Source: Algibacter sp045066735 (GTDB lineage Bacteria > Bacteroidota > Bacteroidia > Flavobacteriales > Flavobacteriaceae). Taken from it: a stretch of 64,000 nt of DNA. The notes under the pieces are model-generated. The model saw nothing but the letters and a program-made list of their open reading frames with translations, did no database searches and had not been told where the DNA came from. Below are positions 25,509-32,584 of this stretch, one piece after another; within the stretch, counting starts at the first letter, position 1; the number at the start of each line of letters is the position of its first letter. The position numbers were made by a program, and so were the translations under genes. The DNA is taken from positions 558,001-622,000 of the forward strand of contig NZ_JBISHH010000026.1 of NCBI RefSeq assembly GCF_045066735.1, given 5' to 3'.

Positions 25509-25793
25509 TTAATTGATTATTTTAATTAGATAGCTTGTTACAATAGTAACTGCTGTTAGTATAGCTAAGGCTGTAGTAACAATGTTTGAATGTTTAAATT
25601 TAAAAACCATATTACTTCCTATGAAAATAAAAAGAAATATTAAAGGGTAAATTGCAGGATACATTTTAAAAGCAGCAATAAAGTCACCTTGAAAAATTAA
25701 TGAAATAGAGCGTTGTATACCGCAGCCCATACATTCCACGCCAAATAGTTTTTTATTGAGGCATGGGAGCATATATTTTTCTAGAGATTGCAT
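25509..25793 (-). CDS. DUF2752 domain membrane protein
   Basis: A 94-residue protein with the DUF2752 signature: Cys21 and Cys24 in FGVECMGCGIQRS, then the GDF-x2-A motif (FQGDFIAAFKMYP) and two membrane helices (about 49-64 and 72-90). The paired cysteines in a CxGCG motif suggest metal or redox chemistry at the membrane face, but no function is established that I know of. It is the upstream gene of a two-gene unit with the CCC-motif protein. Confidence 0.85.
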   Translation of the reverse strand: MQSLEKYMLPCLNKKLFGVECMGCGIQRSISLIFQGDFIAAFKMYPAIYPLIFLFIFIGSNMVFKFKHSNIVTTALAILTAVTIVTSYLIKIIN

Positions 25794-25823
25794 GTGTTGT
25801 AAATTCTTGTTATGCTAAAATAA

Positions 25824-25878
25824 GAAAAGCCAACTAACAAAAAAATGCTTTACAGCTTTTTTGTTAGTTGGCTTTTTT
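25824..25878. terminator. Long-stem terminator
   Basis: An approximately 20-bp stem (AAAAGCCAACTAACAAAAAA with its complement) encloses an 11-base loop. A T-rich tail on the minus strand fits termination after the T9SS type A gene. It also isolates the DUF2752 unit. Confidence 0.88.
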
Positions 25879-25895
25879 AACCAGAATTGCAATGG

Positions 25896-27749
25896 TTAAT
25901 TTATAATAATTTTTTTACTGAATGTTGTATTGTTATTTAGCGTAGCTTTTACAACGTAAACACCTGTGCTAAGTTGTGTTGTAGAAAGCGTGTAGGCTGT
26001 AGATGTTGTGCTAGGTTTTTGCACTAAAACTTGTTTGCCGGCAACATCGTAAACAAAAATAGATGTGATATCTAAATTAGATGGGTTTAACACCTTTAAT
26101 ACATCGGTTGTGTTATTTTGAATAGCATCGAGGCTATCAATCTTATGTTCTTCGATATCTAAAGTTGAATCTTCTTTGAATGTAACTTCAAATCGCTCTG
26201 TATAATTACCAGTATCTAGGTTTAAATTAAAATTCTGAGTTTTTAAATTCACATATATATTAGTTGCTTTGTCGTGAATAAAAATCGGTAAATTAGAATC
26301 GAAGTTTTGCACGTCTGCAATAGTAATTTGTATTGGCATATTGTTAGCCACCTTTATGTTTAGTGGTATCTTCATGGTTTCATCAAAAGCCAGAGCTTCT
26401 GCGATATAAGGCACATCGTTCACTAGCCATGCCGCATCAGATGCCAAAATATCACCTGCGGGTAGTCTAGATTCTAGACCTCGATCGAAACCTTCGGTAG
26501 CACTGGGGCTAAAAGTTTCTACTATTTGTCTCGTGTATGTGTTGTTAAAGTTAATATTTAATCTAAAGCGTTTATATCTGGTTGGTACCGTTGTAAATAT
26601 AGATTTAGCTTCAGTTGGCGCTGTTTTGGAGTTTGCAGATTTAAAAAAGGTACTAGTTGTTCCATTTTCTTTCTCATAAACACGATGACTATTTTGGGCA
26701 TTAACAGTGCCACTAGCAATACCCATTACCATAAAACCTTGTCCAATAGGCACGTAACGTGCAGGTATTTTTGTTCCAACATCACCCGTAGTGCTGTTTA
26801 TCGTACCGTCCGTATTATAGGTGTAAAACGTAGCTTGAACAATAGTTTCCATATCGGCAGCTGAGTTTATCGTATAAGTTGTGTATCCTGCTTCATAAGC
26901 TGCTAAATTATGAGAATTTACATCGGGATCTTGGTCGTAATAAAATAGGGTCCCATCAATAGTAGCTATATTGTTAGCATCATAAATGTAAGCATGGGCA
27001 TCCATAGCCGATGGGTATGGGTTACCAACCAAAGATTGTTTTCCTGCGTCTACAGGTACAGCAATTGTTCCTGTATTTGGTTTACCTCTAAAATCATACT
27101 TTTGGTTCTCACCTGGGTTATTAGCACTGGTTCCTGCAGTACCTTTCATCGTGAAGCCTTCTCCAGCTTCTATAGTTGTAGCATCTCCAACATATATCCA
27201 ATCTGCATAATCAATACCTTCAATAAATTTCCAAATCCAGTAAGGCTCTATTTTAAGCCCTGTAGCATCACCATTATAGCCAGCTTGGTGAGTTGTTTCC
27301 GCTGGTATAGAATTTGTTAAATCATCAATATCATTAAGTAATGTAATACCAAATGGGTTATTAAGATTATTATCAACTCTACTTCCTGTAGGCGAACACC
27401 AAAAGTTATATTCGTAAGCTCCCACATTTCCGTCTTGATAAACACTTAACTCTCCTTCTCCTGAGTTTCCTGTAGTTCCCGTACCTTGAATAACTTGAGC
27501 GTCTGTTCTTAAATAGATGGTACTTGCTGGTTCTTCTAGGTTAATATCATCTTCAACAAAAACAATTTCATCATTTATAAATACATAAGCACTGTTTCTT
27601 ACAGATAACTGAGCTGCTGCGAATTTGCAAGATATTACTGCAACTATTAAACTTAATCCAAATTTTTTAATTGTTGTTTTTTCCTTCAAAAAAGAAGTGT
27701 TCGGCGAAGTAAAAAGTTCTTTATAGTGATTTAAGATAAATTTTATCAT
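25896..27749 (-). CDS. Secreted protein with T9SS type A sorting domain
   Basis: A 617-residue protein. A hydrophobic signal segment sits late (about 30-47, FGLSLIVAVISCKFAAA) behind a charged 28-residue extension. The true start may therefore be internal, but no internal ATG lies before the signal segment. The body is rich in Thr, Asn, Gly and Asp with beta-strand character and few basic residues (VGNPYPSAMDAHAYI, IPARYVPIGQGFMVMG), as in flavobacterial surface proteins. The last 70 residues are a type A sorting domain (DITSIFVYDVAGKQVL, LSTGVYVVKATLNN, FSKKIIIN), removed during type IX secretion. No enzymatic domain is recognised. Confidence 0.85.
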   Translation of the reverse strand: MIKFILNHYKELFTSPNTSFLKEKTTIKKFGLSLIVAVISCKFAAAQLSVRNSAYVFINDEIVFVEDDINLEEPASTIYLRTDAQVIQGTGTTGNSGEGELSVYQDGNVGAYEYNFWCSPTGSRVDNNLNNPFGITLLNDIDDLTNSIPAETTHQAGYNGDATGLKIEPYWIWKFIEGIDYADWIYVGDATTIEAGEGFTMKGTAGTSANNPGENQKYDFRGKPNTGTIAVPVDAGKQSLVGNPYPSAMDAHAYIYDANNIATIDGTLFYYDQDPDVNSHNLAAYEAGYTTYTINSAADMETIVQATFYTYNTDGTINSTTGDVGTKIPARYVPIGQGFMVMGIASGTVNAQNSHRVYEKENGTTSTFFKSANSKTAPTEAKSIFTTVPTRYKRFRLNINFNNTYTRQIVETFSPSATEGFDRGLESRLPAGDILASDAAWLVNDVPYIAEALAFDETMKIPLNIKVANNMPIQITIADVQNFDSNLPIFIHDKATNIYVNLKTQNFNLNLDTGNYTERFEVTFKEDSTLDIEEHKIDSLDAIQNNTTDVLKVLNPSNLDITSIFVYDVAGKQVLVQKPSTTSTAYTLSTTQLSTGVYVVKATLNNNTTFSKKIIIN

Positions 27750-27911
27750 AATAATAGGTATAGTATGGAGTCATGCAAATATACTAAAACTTTATATATA
27801 TTGTTTTTTTTTTAATAAACCACTAAATTTCAAATTATTGATTTTAAGAGGTTTATTTTTTTTGTATAATTTAACAAGCTATAATCTGGAATATTTTGAT
27901 TAGTATTTGTT

Positions 27912-27919
27912 TAAATTTG
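27912..27919 (+). promoter_or_regulatory. Bacteroidetes -7 element, four bases before the next start codon
   Basis: TAAATTTG matches TAnnTTTG and ends at 27919, while the ATG is at 27924. No -33 box is seen. If used, the transcript is leaderless or nearly so. Confidence 0.35.
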
Positions 27920-27923
27920 CGGT

Positions 27924-28118
27924 ATGAAGTATTTAAATTATATATTAATTTTAATTGGGGCAGTTATTGCTATGTATGCAAAAGTAGATGCCGAGCAAAA
28001 CCAATATTTATTAATGGTTGGTATTGTTTTTTTGATGATGGGCGTATATAGAATTTCTAGATTAGTACCAAGCAGAAAAGACGAAGAAGCCGAAAATAAT
28101 GACTCAATAGAGAATTAA
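27924..28118 (+). CDS. Small two-helix membrane protein
   Basis: A 64-residue protein with two hydrophobic segments (YILILIGAVIAMYA, about 6-19, and LLMVGIVFLMMGVYRI, about 29-44) joined by VDAEQNQ, plus an acidic hydrophilic tail (KDEEAENNDSIEN). It lies five bases upstream of the Smr-domain gene and is certainly in the same transcript. The function is not known. The pairing with the Smr gene looks like a stable flavobacterial arrangement, though I cannot confirm this here. Confidence 0.75.
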   Translation: MKYLNYILILIGAVIAMYAKVDAEQNQYLLMVGIVFLMMGVYRISRLVPSRKDEEAENNDSIEN

Positions 28119-28123
28119 TCGAT

Positions 28124-28687
28124 ATGAAATTTAAAGTAAACGATTTTGTTCAAGTTTTAGATGAAAACTTATCTGGCCATATTAAAGCTATTTCTGGAAA
28201 TACAATATCTATTGAAACAACCGATGGGTTTTTGTTAGATTTTGAAGCAGCGGAACTGGTTAACGACTCGTCTAAAAGCGATTTCTCAACAGGTGTTTTT
28301 TCTTATGAAAGTATAAATTCTGTTATAGATGAAAAGGAAAAGCCTGGCCGAAGAAAATCGGTTAGAGTTAAACCTAAAGAGCGGTTTGAACCTACTATGG
28401 AGGTCGATTTACATATAAACCAATTAGTGAAATCGTCTAAAGGCATGAGTAATCACGACATGCTAACAAAACAACTGGATACGGCACGATATAAATTAGA
28501 TTGGGCTATATCTAAGCGAATACAAAAAATTGTATTTATCCATGGCGTAGGCGAAGGCGTCCTTAAAATGGAATTAGAGTACTTGTTTGGTCGTTATAAT
28601 AACGTTAAATTTTATGACGCCAATTACCAAAAATATGGTTTAGGTGCCACTGAAGTCTATATTTACCAGAATGTAAGTGCAAATTAA
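28124..28687 (+). CDS. DUF2027/Smr domain protein (MutS2-like Smr)
   Basis: A 187-residue cytoplasmic protein. The N-terminal 60 residues form a small beta-barrel-like region (VNDFVQVLDENLSGHIKAIS). The C-terminal Smr domain (about 100-187) has the diagnostic EVDLHI and the IHGVGEGVLK motif with the conserved DxH and HGxG. Smr domains bind or nick DNA, or cleave RNA in ribosome-rescue factors. Which applies here is unknown, and there is no MutS ATPase domain. It forms an operon with the small membrane protein. It converges with the calcium-repeat lipoprotein, with only two bases between the stops. Confidence 0.82.
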   Translation: MKFKVNDFVQVLDENLSGHIKAISGNTISIETTDGFLLDFEAAELVNDSSKSDFSTGVFSYESINSVIDEKEKPGRRKSVRVKPKERFEPTMEVDLHINQLVKSSKGMSNHDMLTKQLDTARYKLDWAISKRIQKIVFIHGVGEGVLKMELEYLFGRYNNVKFYDANYQKYGLGATEVYIYQNVSAN

Positions 28688-28689
28688 AG

Positions 28690-29592
28690 TTATTCAAAAT
28701 CTGGAGTTATACTTTCCGAAGATGTTAAACTACTATCACTCAGCACTCCAAAATCGAAACTATCTTGAGATAAAAAGCTTAGACTAATATCTTGTAAAGT
28801 TACAGTAACTACATAGGTTTCGTAAATAGTATGCTCTCTATATGCTGTTGCAGAAACGGTTGTAGCCACGGCTGGATTTAAATAATCGGCTCCAACATCA
28901 CTATTTGTTATATCGTTATTTGGTCGCTGATCTTGAGAGTCGTTTTCTTCATCTCTTGTTAATACACCATCGCCATCATCGTCAGCATCTAAATAATCAG
29001 GAATACCATCACCATCGGTATCTTGAGCATCTTCTAAATCACCATCACCATTTGGATCAGGGTTTTCATCTTCAGTTAAAATATTATCGCCATCATCATC
29101 CCAATCAATATAGTCCGCTAAGCCATCACCATCTGTATCATCATCCGTTAAATCTCCATTTCCATTTATGTCTTCTAAAATGGCCAAAATACCATCTTCA
29201 TCATCCTTAGTTAGCACAGTAATAATTTCAGCAGTACAGTCGTCACTTTCGCTAGAGCTAATAGTAACTTCTTCAGGAATATCGTTACAAAATAGAGTAG
29301 AAGGTAAGCTTTCATCACTGTAAGTTCTGTAATAGAACGTCGCACTTTTTTCAACGCTAAAGGTTCCGTCGGTTCCTGTGGCAAGAATTTCGTCTAAGGT
29401 ATAGTTTGAAATTAGTACAGATAAAGATTCTGAAGGATCGTCTTTTGTTTTATAAAAAACAAGATCAGATACACCTTCGCATGCGCTAAACTCATCTTCA
29501 AAATCAAGTTCTACGGTAATAATATCACCATCATCACACCCTTGTATTGACATTAAACAAACAGCAATAAAAATATAAATTAACTTACGCAT
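28690..29592 (-). CDS. Lipoprotein with thrombospondin type 3-like calcium repeats
   Basis: A 300-residue protein. The lipobox MSIQGC gives a lipidated cysteine at residue 19, followed by DDGD. Residues about 135-235 consist of Asp-rich repeats of the type D-x-D-G-D-G-(L/I)-x-D-Y-x-D-x-D-D-D-G-D, which bind calcium as in thrombospondin type 3 repeats (DTDGDGLADYID, DTDGDGIPDYLD). The flanks are beta-rich with a few cysteines. It is probably a surface-exposed or periplasmic envelope protein. The repeats make the opposite strand look like a His-rich frame, which is not a gene. The ligand and role are unknown. Confidence 0.8.
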   Translation of the reverse strand: MRKLIYIFIAVCLMSIQGCDDGDIITVELDFEDEFSACEGVSDLVFYKTKDDPSESLSVLISNYTLDEILATGTDGTFSVEKSATFYYRTYSDESLPSTLFCNDIPEEVTISSSESDDCTAEIITVLTKDDEDGILAILEDINGNGDLTDDDTDGDGLADYIDWDDDGDNILTEDENPDPNGDGDLEDAQDTDGDGIPDYLDADDDGDGVLTRDEENDSQDQRPNNDITNSDVGADYLNPAVATTVSATAYREHTIYETYVVTVTLQDISLSFLSQDSFDFGVLSDSSLTSSESITPDFE

Positions 29593-29792
29593 AAAAATCT
29601 ATTTTGCCACAAAAATAGTGGAATTGATATTGATAACAAATAAACTTCAAAATTACAGATTAAATTCGTTTTTATCATTTTTTTAACCGACTTAAATAGA
29701 AATCAAAAAATAATTAATACATGCAATTTTTAAATTACTCAGAATTCATTCAAACTAATAACGAACGATATTAGAAATAATTTTATTTGAAG

Positions 29793-29800
29793 TATTTTTG
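29793..29800 (+). promoter_or_regulatory. Bacteroidetes -7 element for the cysteine desulfurase
   Basis: TATTTTTG fits TAnnTTTG and lies 17 bases before the ATG. No -33 box is seen. The rest of the 225-base gap shows no other feature. Confidence 0.4.
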
Positions 29801-29817
29801 TTGTTCAATAAAAGGAT

Positions 29818-30966
29818 ATGAAACCAGTATATTTTGATAATGCCGCAACAACGCAATTGAGACCTGAGGTTATTGATGTTATGGCGAATGTTTTAAAGGA
29901 AAACTACGGAAATGCATCATCTTCGCACAGTTTCGGGAGGTCTTCAAAATCTTTAATCGAAAAATCTAGAAAGTCTATTGCTAACTGTTTAAATGTTTCA
30001 GCAGGTGAAATTATTTTTACATCCGGAGGAACGGAAGCCGATAATTTAATTTTGAATAGTGCCGTAAGAGATTTAGGTGTTGGGCATATTATAACGTCTA
30101 GAATTGAACACCATGCCGTTTTGCATACGGTTGAAGCTTTACAGGAAAAATATGATATTGATGTAAGTTTTGTTGATTTGGATAGTAAGGGGAATTTAGA
30201 TTTTAATCACCTAGAATCTTTATTACAAACTGAGACAAAAACATTAGTAAGCTTAATGCATATTAATAATGAAATTGGGAACATTACAGATATAAAGTAT
30301 GTTGCTACCTTGTGTAAGGCTAACAATGCACTTTTCCATAGTGATGCCGTGCAATCTGTAGGTCATTATAATTTAGATTTACAGGATATTCCAGTCGATT
30401 TTATAGCTGTTGCTGGCCATAAATTTCATGGACCAAAAGGAGTTGGTTTTGCTTTTATTAGAAAAAATGTAGGTTTTATAAAGCCTTTGATTTTTGGAGG
30501 TGAGCAAGAGCGTGGGCTGCGTGCAGGAACCGAGAGTGTACACAATATTGCAGGTTTAGAGACTGCTTTAAAGATATCGTACGATAAGGTTGAGGAAGAA
30601 AATGAATATGTTCAAGAGCTTAAAACTTATTTTATAGATAAAATTAAGGAAGTTTTACCAGGTGTTGTATTTAATGGTGAGTCTGCAAATTTAGAACAAA
30701 GCACTTACACTTTGGTTAATGTTTGTTTACCTATTGCTGCTAGTAAATCTGCAATGCTTTTATTTCAATTAGACTTAAAGGGTATTGCGTGTTCGAGAGG
30801 TAGTGCTTGCCAAAGTGGAAGTAATAAAAAATCGCATGTATTATCAGAAATTTTGTCAGACCAGGATTTAAATAGACCATCTTTAAGATTCTCGTTTAGT
30901 ATTTTCAATACTAAAGACGAGATAGATTATGTAATTTCTGTATTGAAAGAATTTACTTATAATTAG
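29818..30966 (+). CDS. Cysteine desulfurase (NifS/IscS family)
   Basis: A 382-residue PLP enzyme releasing sulfur from cysteine as a persulfide for Fe-S clusters or thiolated tRNA. YFDNAATT is at the N-terminus. SGGTEADN (69-76) contacts PLP, HSDAVQSVG (174-182) follows, and Lys202 in AGHKFHGPKG is the Schiff-base lysine. Cys331 in RGSACQSGS is the catalytic persulfide cysteine, and Cys325 is a second nearby cysteine. The length is close to NifS (about 400). No scaffold (iscU, sufU) or other Fe-S assembly gene is adjacent, so it may serve tRNA thiolation or be a general supplier. Confidence 0.92.
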   Translation: MKPVYFDNAATTQLRPEVIDVMANVLKENYGNASSSHSFGRSSKSLIEKSRKSIANCLNVSAGEIIFTSGGTEADNLILNSAVRDLGVGHIITSRIEHHAVLHTVEALQEKYDIDVSFVDLDSKGNLDFNHLESLLQTETKTLVSLMHINNEIGNITDIKYVATLCKANNALFHSDAVQSVGHYNLDLQDIPVDFIAVAGHKFHGPKGVGFAFIRKNVGFIKPLIFGGEQERGLRAGTESVHNIAGLETALKISYDKVEEENEYVQELKTYFIDKIKEVLPGVVFNGESANLEQSTYTLVNVCLPIAASKSAMLLFQLDLKGIACSRGSACQSGSNKKSHVLSEILSDQDLNRPSLRFSFSIFNTKDEIDYVISVLKEFTYN

Positions 30967-31051
30967 AGGATGTTTTTTTTAAAAATACGATGAAATACAT
31001 TTAATTATAGATTAAATGTTGTTATGTAGTTTTTATTCTATGTTTTTTGTT

Positions 31052-31059
31052 TAAATTTG
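31052..31059 (+). promoter_or_regulatory. Bacteroidetes -7 element for the secreted fibre-like gene
   Basis: TAAATTTG matches TAnnTTTG and gives a predicted leader of about 40 bases before the ATG at 31104. No -33 TTTG is seen. Confidence 0.4.
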
Positions 31060-31103
31060 TGCTTTATTTAGTATATTTAGAATAACTTAAAGCCTATTAT
31101 AAC

Positions 31104-32573
31104 ATGAAGAACTATAAAAATTTTATTGGTTTACTGTTTTTTGCTCTTTTTCAAGTACAATCATATAGTCAAGTTGGTATAGGAACTACAAATCCTGAAC
31201 CATCTTCAATTTTAGATATAGAATCGACTACACAAGGAATTTTAACACCTAGAATGACAACCGTACAAAGAAATGCTATTGCATCTCCAGCGGAAGGGTT
31301 AACTGTTTATGATACGGATGAAAGCGCTTTTTACTATTTTGATAGTCTATCATGGGTTGAACTAGAAGGAGCAGAAACAAGAGATAATTATAAATTGGTG
31401 AAATCTGCTGCAGATTTGGCTGATGAGCTTGCTGCGGGTGGCGGAAGTGTTTATGAGTTGGATGAAAATTTTATGTATGAAATTAATGGTACAATTACCC
31501 TTGGTTTCCCTATAGATTTGAATGGAGCTTACATAAGAGGACAAGATACAGGAGAAGACATATTAGTTAATGCTAGTGGAGGAGCTTTGTTTATTGGTAG
31601 CTCAGGTAGAATGAAAGATTTACTTATTAATGGAGGGAGTTCACCAATTTTTGATATCACAGGGTCAGGCCCTGGCGGTACAGATTCGATCATTGCTTAT
31701 TCTATAGTAATTACCTCTGCTTCTGCGGTAGGTACTTTGAGTGAATTGGGTACAGTATTTTTTGAGGTTTTACAAGTTGTGAATAGTAATAATGGTTTAG
31801 TTCTTTCCAATATAAATACTTTCTTTATGGATAAGGTTTTTTGGACGGAAAGTAATTCAGGTACGTTTTTAGATTTGTCCGGTGCTTTTGATAATTTCCA
31901 AATTGCAAATGGAAGAGTTGTTGCAGATTCTGGAGAAACAGGAATTGATGTTAGTGCAAACCCTGCTATAGGTATATCGGCATCTTTAACCGGTTTAAAC
32001 ATATCTGGAAATGGGACAAGAGTATCTGGTTATGTAGCTCCTGCAATAATATATAGCGGATATAATTTCACTAATGACTGGGATGTAGATTGTCCGGGTA
32101 TACCTAAGGAGACCGATGGTGTAGCAACCGGTAACTTTTACTATACAGGAAGCTTAACTACAGGGTTTTCTCAAAGTATATTAAATGGAGACCCAATTGA
32201 AGTTCAAGGTTCTGAAGCTACTCCTCCTTTTGCGGCAAATAGTTTATTTCGCTTTTCAAGTGAAGGAGGAGGTAATAGGTTGCGTTATCAAGGTCTAAAG
32301 GCGAGGGAGTTTCAAATAAATGCATCGCTATCTGTTAGGGTTACAGGTGCAGCTACGAATTTTTATGCCTTTGTAATAGCTAAAAATGGTGTTTTGGTAA
32401 CCGAATCGAATTCTATTGTATACATTGATAGTGATAGCCAAATTCAAAACGTATCTATCAATGCGGATGTAAACCTTTCAAATGGAGATTATATAGAAGT
32501 TTATACAGAGAGATTAACGGGAAGTATGACAGATGCATTGGTTGTTTTTTCAGAAAACCTTAGTATTAAATAA
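31104..32573 (+). CDS. Secreted beta-rich protein with tail-fibre-like N-terminal motif
   Basis: A 489-residue protein with a signal peptide (FIGLLFFALFQVQSYSQ, cleavage about residue 22). The mature start QVGIGTTNPEPSSILDIEST and the following TPRMTTVQRNAI, GLTVYDTDESAFYYFD are a motif common in flavobacterial secreted proteins, resembling the neck of phage tail fibres. The centre (about 100-330) is Gly/Ser/Asn-rich with beta-helix character, and a jelly-roll-like C-terminal domain (about 340-489) follows. No T9SS sorting tail is visible, so it may be periplasmic or surface-bound by another route. The function is unknown. It is convergent with the TonB receptor gene, 11 bases apart. Confidence 0.72.
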   Translation: MKNYKNFIGLLFFALFQVQSYSQVGIGTTNPEPSSILDIESTTQGILTPRMTTVQRNAIASPAEGLTVYDTDESAFYYFDSLSWVELEGAETRDNYKLVKSAADLADELAAGGGSVYELDENFMYEINGTITLGFPIDLNGAYIRGQDTGEDILVNASGGALFIGSSGRMKDLLINGGSSPIFDITGSGPGGTDSIIAYSIVITSASAVGTLSELGTVFFEVLQVVNSNNGLVLSNINTFFMDKVFWTESNSGTFLDLSGAFDNFQIANGRVVADSGETGIDVSANPAIGISASLTGLNISGNGTRVSGYVAPAIIYSGYNFTNDWDVDCPGIPKETDGVATGNFYYTGSLTTGFSQSILNGDPIEVQGSEATPPFAANSLFRFSSEGGGNRLRYQGLKAREFQINASLSVRVTGAATNFYAFVIAKNGVLVTESNSIVYIDSDSQIQNVSINADVNLSNGDYIEVYTERLTGSMTDALVVFSENLSIK

Positions 32574-32584
32574 TTTTTCGAGCA

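Noticed and set aside
28905..29210. His- and Leu-rich open frame on the plus strand
   Set aside because: It is the antisense of the Asp-rich calcium repeats, and its composition is an artefact of GAT/GAC codons read backward.
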